Below are positions 46,801 to 60,600 of a DNA stretch of 64,000 bases, piece after piece (positions within the stretch are counted from its first letter, which is position 1; the number at the start of each line of letters is the position of its first letter). The notes below the pieces were generated by a model that made no database searches, had not been told where the DNA came from, and saw nothing but the letters and a program-made list of their open reading frames with translations. This DNA is from Chamaecrista fasciculata (taxonomy: Eukaryota; Streptophyta; Magnoliopsida; Fabales; Fabaceae). The stretch covers positions 124,001 through 188,000 of the forward strand of contig QANZ01044666.1 of the NCBI GenBank assembly GCA_003254925.1, in the 5' to 3' direction. The translations under genes and the position numbers were made by a program.

Positions 46801-49800
46801 AGAGATTCAAAGACTAAACCATCGCTTGAAAGCTATGTTGGGTTAAAGTCTTCTTGATGATTTAATATTGCCGTTTTTATTTTTTACCTGCTAGACTTTA
46901 CAGGGATTTTGTGACAGTGTTCTGTTTTGAGCTTTTCTATTATTTCTTGGTTTGAGGATTTCTTATCCGCCAGCTAGTTGTGAATTCTTCTCTTTCTATC
47001 AAGTTTTTTTCTCTTGCATTAAAAAAATATATTTTTACAGAATTCTTGAAGTAGTAAATAAAACTTAATTTAGAGATAGTGCAAAGAGAGGGTTGTCCTT
47101 ACTTGGGAAGTCGTGCAAAGAGAAGATTGGTCAACACATCCAGCATGACCTGAAACTGGCGGGATGTCATTGCCGCTGTTATATTATGAGAATTGAATGA
47201 GACCTCCTTCAAGGGCTTTACCTGCAGCAGAAAGTAAAAAAGTGCAGTTGTCATAAAATATTGACAACAACCTTGGCATAACTACAAAATTTTGAAGATA
47301 TGCTTGTCTGAGCATCTATTGAGATTTGTTTTTTTTTTTTTAAAAAAAAATCATGAATAGAAACTATCACAGATTACCTTGAGTTCTGGAGTTACACCTT
47401 TGTGTCTTGTGTACCGAAAATACATATCACCAGGCATAAAAACTCTCTCAAGAAGAGCACCTGTACGCATTACTTTTGGGGAGCTCTTGCGAATTTTTGG
47501 AAGCCACTGCACGCCAGCTCCTGGATCAACATCTGTTGGGGCAACATGGGCCTGCACATGCTCCAACATAACAGAGAGCTCCGTTCTATTCCATGTCATT
47601 TCAGGTTGGTATCCAGTATTAGGTACATCTGTAGTACCAAGTGCATGCTCAATCATCTTAGGCCCAACACGAAGGACTGAATGAAATGATCGGGCTAAAA
47701 CACGGCCACTTGCAGCAGCGAGCAAAAATCTACCCTGTTTGACAAGAAATAAGGTGACTCTAAATGAATAGAAGATATGTACAGTACCATTGCACGACTA
47801 AACATATCAAACTACAAATTTTACATATCACAGCAACAAATAATAAACATGAATATAATCTCTGACAAACTTACCAATAATTTAGAAGAATAGATGAAAG
47901 AAGAAACAAAATAACTGAAAATTTAGGGTTTTCTCATCGCCGTTGATGCCTTTTCTTTTTGTTTTGAAGGGTGTGGGAGGAAGGGGACAAGAGAAGGAAG
48001 GTTACAAAAAAGAGGAAAAGATCTCCTCCTGGACTAACACCTAAAAGAAGAAAAGAAAAGGCAGAAAAGACATCAAAGAGAAGAGGTTCGGTTGGAAGGG
48101 TCACGTCTATTATTTCTCCAACAGAGCCACCGTTCCTCTAGATGACATGCTTTAATTTTTATTCTTTTGGATTATTTCCATTTAGTTAGGAGATATGATT
48201 TACAGCAAATTTCTCTCCTTATTTATTTGAATCAAAGCTGACATCTCTCCCACTATAGTGTATATATTGTGCAAGCATGTAATCCTAGTTGTTAACCAGA
48301 GAAAAAAATTATCTCGGTTTTTCTTATCCCTTTACATATCTATAAGGAGACACCCATAAAGAGACAATGGGCCAAACATCAAATAGAGGCCAATTTCTGA
48401 GTCAAACAACAAAAGACCCTACCGGATTCCAAAGCAGTGTGTTAGGCAATGTCCCTGACCCACATCAACCAACCCTTAGGAAGTAGGAACCCAGCAGGGG
48501 GAAGGGGAGGGGGAATCTGAACAAGGTTATTCTACTATTCTGGGCAATGCTGAAAACTAGATAGCAAGACTGAACAATGGGATCGAGATCTAACTAATTA
48601 AGGTCATGAAAGAAACATGCAGAAGAAGCTATGAATTATTGGGTACCACTAAGGCTTAATGAAAAAGAAAAGAGAAAGTTTCAAAGGGATTATTTGATAT
48701 ATTAAATTAATAAAATTGGGGAGGTTGAGAATGACCTGTCATAACATCCCAACTAAAAATATTAGACAAACCAAAAATTAAAAAAGGAAAAAAAAAGTTA
48801 ATGACTGAAAAAAAAAAACTCCAAAAAGTTGTTAACTAACCTTTCAAATTAGTATGTTCAACGTGGCTACTATTTTTTGAGAAAAAAGCAGTACACACAG
48901 TCACACACTTAAAAAGTTGAACAACAAAATGACTATCTACTGCTTTCCAATAGGAGTTCGTGGGGAGAATAAAAAAACATGATTAAATACCAGAATAGAA
49001 AGAAAAAAGGAACTTCCAGAGGCAGATTAATTTTTAATCCACGTTGCCAAATGAAACAGAAAACTGAGGTGTCTGCTTATTTTGGCAATAGGTTCATAAC
49101 AATTTAATAAGTTTAGGAAAAAGAAAATTGTTTTCATCAGGGTTCAAGTTTCTGCCTATTAGTTGACCACAAGTAACTTTTAAACTTACATTTGCGTCCT
49201 CTGAGTGAAGATTGAACTGTGGCTCAATAACATTCACCATGAAATGTCGAGTCCCCTCTGGATCATCTGCATTTACATCTTTAACTGGCAACTGACCATC
49301 ACTTTTAACTGGCAATGGATCATCATTTTTAACTGGCAATGGATCATCATTTTTAACTGGCAATGGATCATCATTTTTAACTGGCAAGGAATCATCATTT
49401 ATAGCAGGCAATGGACCATCACTTTTAACTGGAAACCAACCAAAAAGGATCGAACAAACCTCTTAGTGAAAATAACTAAAAACACATTTCTACTGACAAA
49501 TATGATATAAGAGGGTCTCAAAAAGGGAAATAACATTTGATGCAACAGACGGCAGTAATTTCGTTTTGCCCTACTGGTCAATTATCTAATTTTCAGGATG
49601 AAATTGATAGAAGTTGACAAATTTTCTTGAAGCACACAAGGCATACCAGATGACAAATTGTCCATCTCAACTGAATTTGGTGGAGGTGGCAGTGATCCAG
49701 AAGTCTCTGCTTGCTGAGAAGGGGGGCAATTAGCTGTGTTCCCAGTAGGAGGGTTCTTAGAAGCATCATCTTGTTGGGTTTCAGCTCCGTCATTCTGTTT

Positions 49801-52800
49801 GTTTCCCTCAAGTAATTTTCTCTGAGCATACAGCCGAGAAGGAGAAGGCTTAGGAGGTCCAAAGGATTTGGCTAGACCACCAATCCACCACAAAAGAGCA
49901 TCCCTGTTTTCAATATTCCACAGAAGCTTGAGTCCATACACAAAAACACGCAGACAATTGTCAGCTATAACAACATTGTACCCATCATCGTCACTTGGGT
50001 CAGACAGAACAAGCTCACTTTCATTCCCATTTTCAGACTGGGATACTGAACATGTCTTCTCAACATTTCTTCTTCCTGCTTCTTGCCAGGCTAGTAAACT
50101 TTCAGGATCAGCCTTTGGGGATTGTCGTCTGATAGTAAAGTAATCAGATGACAACAAAAATCCATCATCACGGTTCTTCTCTGTGGAATAACTCATGTAA
50201 CCCTTTTCACTGGTGATTTTGTCCACAGGTGCTGACTGTGAACTTTTCTGTGTCATGTTAATTGCTTTTGTGACACTAACACAGTCTTCTTTATTTAAAA
50301 ATGCCTTGGGCATATGAAGGTCAATACCTAGGTAAACAAGCTCAAGAATGTCACGTTTGCATTCAAAAGTATATTTTTGCTTGCCCCTACTACTACAGTG
50401 CTCGAACTTCATCTTTGTCATTGTTATAGTTAGTCCTTTGGCCGGATCATCATCATCAAAAGGAAGGTGTTTTATACAAGTTGGAGAGGCATCTAGACGC
50501 ATCATAAACTCAGTCATCACTCTATCTAGGGACAAATTTCCAGACCTGACAAACCTTGGAACTCCAAAACGAGGCCAACGAGAGAACATGCGCAATTTGT
50601 GTGGAGGAATGAAGTTTAAGTTCCAGAATTTTACAATCCATGCCAGATCATGAGCTCCAATGTTAAATGTTGTGGAAGCAGGTGGAACCTTCTGAGATTT
50701 GTGAGAAGTATCACTTACAGTGGCATCTCCTTCACTACCATCTCTTGGAACAGAAGACTGGGACTGTTTTTCTGATGAAGGAAGGAAGGGTTTAAGAGAG
50801 AAGTTCCAACGAAGGGAAAGAGAAGTGGATCTGAAGGGATCAAATACTATGTCCTTAGTTTTCCCCTCAACAGGAAGTGCAAATAGATAATGGTTCAGGG
50901 GTGTGCCAGAATCACAACCCCAATCCATTGTAACTTCAAGAGTAAAGACTGGAGCTTCCAAAAATGCACCAGAGACACCTGCTGGAAGTTTAAAGCCCTG
51001 TTCTATTGCCAGACTCTCCAGACTACTCAATAAAACCTTAAAATCCTTGGCAGAAACAAATACACGACCATCTGACTGGTGAATTTCCAAAGAGCCAGTC
51101 ACAACTTGGAGTTTGTCAAGCTCTTCATAAGGATCTGTGGTGGCCAAAACATTCAATTTTACTTCAGAAAAGAGCAGGGAAATTTTTCCGTGAATGTAAT
51201 TTCTCATGTCATCCCACCATGGCAAGCTTTTCTCCTTTTTTGGTGGCACAATAAGTGGGCCTGGATTTCTGACACTTAGATTAGCCCTCCGAAGAGCTAC
51301 AGTAAAAGCATAACTAATATCAGCAAAAACAGGTTCGTGACCCACTCCAAATGATGCTTCTCCTTTCTGAAAATGTATTGGCAAATCTGAGTATGTCTTC
51401 ATTGGGGGAGTAGTACCACTAGCTGATCGAAGCATGCTGACCTTTCTCCATCTCCCAACATAAACATCTTGAAAAACTTGAGGTTGAAAGTGTGTTGCCT
51501 AATGAAAACAAAGCAAAAGCAAAATAATAATAAATTATTAGTCTTAGGTCAAATATCTTGTAGTCAATCCCCCCAAAAGGGTAAAGGAGAAGGAAATTCA
51601 AAGTTCAGTTTAAGTAAAGGGAAACAAACATATATATTTCAATGAAAGAATTTATTGAAGAAAGAATAAAACAAAAAAAATAAAGTACAAGGAATCCTAT
51701 ACAAGCAAAAGCCAAAACAACTAAAAACAAAGCAAGCTTTAATTCAGAAGAGCCTCCCACTCTGTATGAAGATCCACAAGGAACACTCTCCCAAAATAAA
51801 CCATATGAAGAAAGCCACAGAGCTGACAAAAAATAATCCTCTCCAAAGAAGACACGGAGGAAGGGATTTCTCATTGAACACTAGCATTCCATTCTAACCA
51901 AAAACACTACAAACTAGCAAAGATTGCACAAGGCCAGAGTGTTTTAAGCTCTCCTTTTTCCTCACAAACCCTGTAAACCTGATTCAGCTAGACAGACGCA
52001 ACTCTCACAAAAGAAACCAAACAACCTATTCCAAACTATGCCACACCACTAGTGTAAGAAAACATGGTTATTTATCTCTGAAGACAAACATCAGCACATA
52101 AGGCCTCAATAAGCCTTTTACTTTGTAGCAAATGGGTTTGGGAATGAATAAGACGCTAAAGCTTCATGGGACTGTCCAGTATTTGAATCGTTATGCTGGT
52201 TGGTAAGGAAGGCTTGAATATCTAAGGGAGTTTCTTTGTCTCAGGATATGTTAAGGGTAAATATAGTAGATCAGTAGTTTTGTACTCAAGTTGGAGTTCA
52301 GCCCATGGTTTTTCCAAAGGGGTTTCTATTGCCAGATTAGCAACAACATTTGGTTGCTCTGATGCAATTCTTTTACTTAAATACTTCTTTATGTTACTCT
52401 ATTCCGAGTGTTTACTTCTGGAGGATGTGTTATTCTCCAAATTTTGAACCTGTTTTATTCCTTAATGTTGATTTTTGGAGAATAATATTCGTAATATTAT
52501 TTCATCATAAACAAAAAGGTTTACAATGCTTAAATAAGAGAAAATCTCCTAATCAAGTTAGGAATCCTAACAAAAGATATCAAATCTTATATCTAATCTA
52601 ATATTTGATAAGATATAAATCAGATTCTAATAAGATATTTCTAATCTTAAAAGATAATGATAAAATAAGAAATAAAATAATTCTAGATAATTCTAGATTT
52701 CTCAACACTCCCCCTCAAGCTGAGAATTGGAATTTGGAATTTTCCATTCGCAGCTTGGATCTTGATTGAAATTTGTGCTTTCCTTAAACATAGTTGTCGT

Positions 52801-54630
52801 TGGAAGAAGACGATGATGGCAATGAAGGCCGAAGGTTCATTCGTCAATGAAGGATGTATGAATGGCAATGAAGGCCGAAGATTAATTCGTCAATGAAGGA
52901 CATATGAATAACAGTTGTCAATTAAGGACAAAAGTAGTAATAGTAATGGCTTGTACTCATTTATAAACCTTAGGGGCCATTCTATAAGTGATGTCAATAG
53001 AGGACGATGCTTGAAATCGGCGATTAAGGCCAGAAGGATGGCATGTGTTCTTTTCCGAGTCTCAGAGGCTCTCTTTTTCTCAGAGCATGTACTCGTTTTC
53101 GAACCTAAGAGGCCAATCAACATAGGATTAAAGAGGAAAAATCAGTCAACAAGTGTAATCTGCCAACAAAATGCAACAAACCCTATCTTCAACAAAGAGG
53201 GTTCACTAACAGCCACCAAAACCACCATATGACAGTTGGGGGTCGCCGGAACTAGGTCGGCGACGGCGGCGCAAACAGGACGATGTCCCACGCGCCAGCG
53301 TGTGCAAAAGCGCGAAAATGCCTGCGCGGCACGTGAGCCTCACGCGCAGCTCGGTTTGCTGCCGGACTCGGGGGAACTGCCGGTCGGACGCTTCTGCCTC
53401 CATCCCTGCCGGCAGTCACACAAAAAGGAAACTTTGAAAGTTGGACTAATTAAACCCTAACCAAGTTTGCTGCTCACTAGACAAGAAAGAAATTTCAGAA
53501 CAAGTATCCGGGATCAAAATGGAAACCTGGCTCTAATACCATGGTGTTTTTTGGAGAATAATATTCGTAATATTATTTCATCATAAACAAAAAGGTTTAC
53601 CATGCTTAAATAAGAGAAAATCTCCTAATCAAGTTAGGAATCCTAACAAAAGATATCTAATCTAATATTTGATAAGATATAAATCAGATTCTAATAAGAT
53701 ATTTCTAATCTTAAAAGATAATGATAAAATAAGAAATAAAATAATTCTAGATAATCCTAGATTTCTCAACACTTAATAATTTTTTCATTAAAAAACCTGA
53801 ACTATCACCATAAAAAAAATGGCACAATTTGCATACAAAAGCACATACACCCAACTTGGCTCCTTTACAAAAAGCATAAAACTAAAACACGTAAAACTAT
53901 CAGAGAAATCTATAATTTTTTTAAAAAAAAATGGCAAAGACTGAGTATATTTATATGAGATAAGAGAGCCTATTCAAGGAAAAGCTGTAAAATACAATGA
54001 ATGCTAATATCTCTAACAATCAGGTGAGATCTAGCAAGTAAAAGGGGAAATGGAGGCTGGAAAGAAACGTGGCAACAAGAGAGGCACTTCTAGAGGATCA
54101 AAGTAGGATTTGATACCATGTGTAATCTAGAACTTTGACTTTATAAAATGCATAGACCTAAAAGGTATTTATACAAGATGAACAAACCATAATAGGAAAA
54201 AAGAATAAAAACAATAAATATTCCTAATTAGTTCACAACAGTATCAACTCAAGGGTTCCAACTAATGACTCAAATTGTCATATGTTTCAAACAATTTTAC
54301 TACAACTATCTACAGAAAATCATATGCCTCAGAAACTTTCTGCATTTATAAATCTATGAAATTTATAATATTTTCCTAGATCTAGTTCAAATAATGAACT
54401 TTTTAAAGTTCATATCTAACCTCAACCGTGAATATTTCAATTTTTCAATTAAAAAAAAAAAAAGCAAGATTCTAGATCTTTATATCATTATAGTATTTGC
54501 TAAAATCCCTATTACATGATTGAAATACATTTGCAGAAAACTTGCGTTTGATATTGGTTTTTCTAATTTCTTGTTCGAGAAGATAAATTACATGTTCAAA
54601 GGCCAATTAAATTGTTTTCAAGACTCTCTT

Positions 54631-54663
<33 letters not shown>

Positions 54664-57600
54664 GTATATGGGATCTTCTTGTTAAAGCTAATTGGACCCT
54701 GAACTCTAAGTAAATGAAAAGGCATAATTAAATAGAAGAAATGATAAGTCCTGATATTACCTGCTGAGCTAGCACAAGACAACCTTCACATTTACCAGAA
54801 CTTCCTGAAAAAAGAGGCAAGGTGTAGTTCCGAATCCTTGCTACAAGACTACCTGCATTTAAAACAATATTTCTCCCATACAATCGGGAAAACGGTATTT
54901 TATTTTCATGACAGATGGGATCAAGCTTCTTCAGAACCTCAATCATCCCATCATCTCCACCATCAATTTCTGTTAAGCTTACATTCAAGTCTAATGCAGA
55001 TATTGTAAGAACAGAAGCCCTTGAAGTGCTAAACTTGAAACCAGCTTGAAACCCTTCTCTACAGGCACCTGATCCTTTATATAACACTAAGTTCTGACAT
55101 GCCTGGTAATATGATTGGAATGATCGCTTATACACTTCCTCTCTCAAGGATTGAATAGTTGAAGAATCTTTTACATCAATCTCAACATCATTAAAGTAAA
55201 TCTTCCTTTCTTGAGAAGAACTATTGGTGTCAGTAGTTTTTGGTCCTTGCTTTGCCTTTGATATACATTCATCCAGAAAGTCCAACCGCACAGCTAGCTC
55301 ACCAGCTTCCTTCTTCAACAGATGATAGTGTTCATCAAGCCATCCTTGAAGTGGTTCTTCTTCAATATCAGCAGTTAACTTGCGTATGCAAAATTTTATG
55401 CATCCTAATTTACTTGAACTAGGTTTTTTAACTTTAGAGCTCTCTTTCTTCACCGGGAAAATCAGATTAGTCTTAGCAGAAACTATGAGCTTCAGAGCTC
55501 GTAGCATATCCTCAAGAGCATCATCAATAGCACGCAGCTCCAATCTGAATGGCAAGCAAATGTGAACATCAAGACCCTGAATTACACAGTCCCATATTTT
55601 GATTACAGGTTCCTCAGCATCAGATGCACTACTAGACACTCTAGGAATTCGTGAAATTTGCATGCGACTACTCTTGAAAATTCTGGCCCCATTGAAACTA
55701 AACATAAATCCTTCAAGGAGCACTCCTATCTTAGCATTCTCAGAGAAAATTGATTGAATTTGAAGAATAGCATCAACTCCATCTCCTGCCTCAGCAGATA
55801 TATTTAACATTTCCACATCAAGAGCAAAAATATGTTCTTTCTTCTTCGGCTTTTCAAGATGCCCTGATTCTTCAGTAGTATCACTTTTCAAATTAGTATC
55901 TTTGACATTTGATGCATCCTCCTTTTGATCATTACCAAGTTCCTGAAGTTTCCTATTGTGTATCAGTAACTTCAGTTGCAAAACAAGTTCAATTAGGGAT
56001 AGATGTAAATCAGGTTCCCACCTCACTGTAATATCAGTAGCACTGAAAAGTGAACAGATTGCAATCTCTTTAATGCCTCCTGAACGCTGCACAAATTTAG
56101 CATTTTGCATGTCAAACAATGCCACTTTTGTTACTGGTGTGTCTTCCTCCATATATTCCTGATAGATGGATCTGGCTCTTTCAAGTTCCACCTGCTTGGA
56201 CTGTTTCTCCTTGTTCACACACAAACTAAAATGAATGATTTCAAGAGAAACAGAGTACTTCAGCTTTTCATTTGCAATTGTGGACATTATGTGTGCACTG
56301 CGTGGGGTACCATCTGCAGATTCTGTGACTATAAATCTACCACCCTGTGAACCATAGTTAACTCGCTTGGGATCTGAAACACTTGTATTTTCCAAGCCCG
56401 TCTCACCACAAACATATATTGAACAGTATTCCAAGTTTACTTTCATCATTTGAATTCCCTTCCCAGAAGGTTTTGACGAATGCCCACGGCTCTCACTTGA
56501 TCTTTTCTTTGAACCTGAAAGGTTTTTCGCTAGAGCCTGAAAGGATATTGCTGTGGATACAAGTGATTCTAAACGCTTGAAAGTTAGGTAAACTCCGATG
56601 CGAGTCACAACAACTGATAAACCTTGCCTACTCTTAGAACCATCTCCTGAGGATTCCATGTCCTTTTGGCCCAAATCTAAACTAACCTTTGCTATGTGAA
56701 TAATGGAGTCGGCATTAGTTTCCACACCAAAAAGGCTTCCTTTCATGCATTTTTTATATTCATCAGCCAAGTGGAGATTTAGCTCACTAAGTTCTGTGTG
56801 TGCTGTAGTCCCCATATTTATATTATTCGCGAACATATTTAATGATTTTGAGCAGCCCTGTCAATCCATGGATGTTTTACAAGCAAGGTCTTTAATGAAG
56901 AATTAAATCAACATAAATAAAAAAGCATAATTAAGATAACTACATCCAAATTCTAGAGTTGAAAAAGTAAAACATTAGAGGCACAATAATTTCAGAATGA
57001 CTCTAATATCTAATATGTAATTCAAGCAGCAGTGGTTAGTGGGAGTGAATTAAACAAGGTTTCCATCAATTAGAAGATTACGAATACATCAATATCTATC
57101 TTAACTTTTACACTATGGCTCACAATGAGGAAGCTGGGGTAATCAGTAGTTCTGCTAGTCAAAGCCCTACAAAATGCAAGAATTGTAAATTCTTGTTTTT
57201 CAACGGAAGAAAAGCGGTCAGAGAAAAGAGAAAGTATCTCAAGGGCAAAGGTAAGATACCATCCTAAACAGAGAAACTAAAAGGACACGATGAGCTTAAT
57301 GGACTCAAAAATCAGATATTTCAAAACAAGTATAATAATAACAGTTTACTAATTCAGAAAGGAAAATTTTGATGGTGTGCCAGTGAATAGAAAAAGAACT
57401 TTTGGGAATCAAATACATTACATGTTCTGTTCAGGCTAAAGTCAACATTATTTAATATAGTATTTCTTTATATTCCTCCTCTTGTTCTCTCTAATCCCTA
57501 ATACTATTATTGGTAATCATTTATCTTGATAAGATTTGAACTTATCAGGTCATTAATAAACCCTTCAGAAAACTAAATAATCCCACTTTAGCACCTACTT

Positions 57601-60600
57601 CAAACAGTTTCCAGGATTGTTCGAACTACATTTGTGTGTGTGTGTATAACAATACTTACACGAAGCACTGGAGAACCAGCCATACTGAAAACCATCATTG
57701 TGATATCAGGAGCTGAAAATTTGCATGTCCAAACAATGGTCTTGACATTAGTGGATTGGGGCTTCACAACTTTAGAAGCTTCTTCTCCAAGTACCATCTT
57801 TTTCTTCTTCGGCGAATGAAGAACCAACCAAGGTTTCAACCTGTTGATCATCATGTTACATTGTGTACCTCCTAGCTTGATTTGAGTTTCAACTCTAATG
57901 GGAGGGACGGGCTGAAGAAAAGGAAGATGCAAAATATATATAATAAGTTGGGCCAGAAAATACAGGAAAACTATAACAAAGGAAATTTAAACATTAAATG
58001 CAAATGAAAAACACAAATCAAATGCACATTTGAAGTATCAGTTTTATAGAACCTTTCATTTCCTTTGGGATGCCTTTGTTCCATTTATTTATCTTTGAGA
58101 GGATGGTATCCTCTATCATCGGATTTGTTTTTCCAACCCCACCAACAATTTGTTCCCCCTTAAAAAAGGAGTTGCTGTTTTTTGTAACTAATGAAGTTAA
58201 ACTTTCTGAAGCTTATCTATCTACATTTAAACTCATTTTTATAAAGCTAAAATTCTGTTACTCAGAGCCATCGGAGGAATAACAATCTATGGTTGATATT
58301 ACTTCATGCACGAAACAACTAATTGTGAAGGCTACAGAACTCCTCCTTCAACTAGCAAAGGTGATTAAAACATAAACAGCCAATGTCCTTTCAGTGAATG
58401 TTCTGTAAAGATTGTACCATGTTCTTGTTCTAACTGATAAGCAAAGGTGATAAGACCACTTTTAGAGTGATATAACACTGCTTCATGTGGATTATACATA
58501 ACTTACCTCTCCTGGGACATGCACAAGAGAGATCAAATCCAACTTCAATATCTCCAGGATGGAAGAACCAGCTTCTCTTAGAAGCTGTAAAATCAATGAG
58601 GCACAACAAAACTAATCAGCAAGAAGCAAAGTGAAAAAATATCTGAAGAATATAATCAAAGTCAACTGTCAGATTCTATACATGGATTTCCCTAAACTCC
58701 AGTTGAAAATCAAGGCGACTCTCTCCAGCATCAGTAGTGGATCGTGATTTGGTGGTTTTCAACTGGATGCCCGTGATGTTATTCTCAACAGAGAGACCAT
58801 GTTCACGATGCACAAATCTCAAATCCAGCTTTGGTAATTTAAAGCTGACCTATCAATAAGATGTATAGTAGTTGATGTTAAAACTATTTTAAAATCTTTG
58901 ATAAATAGAATCATCAAAACTATTTAAGAAACCTTTTCACTTTTGTGCAAGATACCTTGAGTGGATATATGCAACAAATATATACTCAAAGTGAATTAAG
59001 AAAAACACATGATTATACACCAAATTAAAGAATGAAAATTTGTTTTTCTTAAGTAAGTAGTTAAACAAAGCAGACAAATGGCTTGATCTTCTATAGAACC
59101 CAAAAGTCCAAATTAAACTACCCAAAAAGAAAAACTGAAGCACCAAGAGCAAGAACAAAATGGTCAGTAGACTATACAAGCAAACAAATGAACCACACTT
59201 GCCCAAAAGTTAAGCTTTAAGTGTCCAAGAAGCCAAAAGGGTAAGAGAATCAAGACTTCTGAGAAGTTACACACCTTCTGTGTCCTGCTGATTTTTAAGA
59301 CTAATAACAATTTAAAATTATCCACAAGGCCACCAGTAATTTTTCTAATGACAAAACAATTTATTCATGATAAGAGATAAAATATGAAGAAAACTACAAA
59401 ACCGGAGCACAAGAGATCCTCTCACAGAAAATGAAAAAAACAAGGTCCAAAATTCCAACTCAAAAAACCCTCAAATTGCTTTGGAAATGATGCAGATAAT
59501 AGAAGCACTAATAGATAATATCATTGATGAAGATGCGGAAATGATGCACAAAGACACGTCATAACTTCCCAACAATTTAAGTAATAATCTTTTTATAATA
59601 AAATATTTTTTTTATGAGGTGAGAGCACTATGCAAAAGAGAATTTAACTGATGATCAATGCCTTTTGCTGGTTAGGTGTACCAATTTTCGAAATTAATGA
59701 ACACTGGTGTTACCAACATTTTTAGTTGGTACAAGAGGCATAACACATAATGATATAAGTGTTAGAAACTTATTATATTGAGTGGGTCATGGCTAGATTA
59801 AAATAAATGCGTTGACCACTAGTAGGTTGGGTTTGTGTCAGACATAAATCATAATTATAAGTAGACTCCCATTTAGTATTTTCTGCTCTTTCTACATGGA
59901 ATAGAGCCAGGTTTAGGAGGGCTTCAATAGCTTTCCTCTTTAAGGACCATTTCTCTGAGGAACAATGGCTTTGGTATCACTATCCTCTTTCAACTGCATT
60001 TCTGGTGATTGATATATTTTCTTACAATCAGAAATCCTTAGAGAAAGTTCCTTTTAGACTTCAAGCACCCAAATCTGCCTCAGGACTCTCCAGCAAGCAT
60101 ATTCCCCAGTAGAGGTAGCATTAGAAGATTCCTGATTCTTCATCACTTCTTATGGTTGTATTTAAGTTGTGCTTTCACATGCCAATGCATGATGGCACAT
60201 ACAACACTGACAAACAAACAGCTATACCCAGAAAGTGCCGACCCGCCTTCATAACATCCTTTCACCATCAGTTTGACATGGATTGTGATATTTTTTCTGG
60301 CTGTGTGCTAACATTTCTGATGCATTTCTTGATCTTCAGTGGCTTTTTTTTTTCTATTACTTAAACAATTTGAAAAACATTGAGGTTTTGGTGCAAGTAG
60401 AACCTTGGTTGATGAAAAAGAAAAATCAAAATAGTTGAAAACCCTAGTGAGCAACCTAAGTAATGGAGCTCAACAAAAAGAATTTCCACGGGGTTGTTTA
60501 TGGGTAGTAATTGAAGAATTCGGGAAGATGCATCAAAATGTTAAAGCAAGACAAGTCACAGATTTAAGCAAAATAAGAATTGGTCTCTATTATTGGTGAC

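Noticed and set aside
49205-49510. 101-aa plus frame with FNWQWII repeats
   Set aside because: It is the antisense shadow of the coding minisatellite in the SABRE-like exon.
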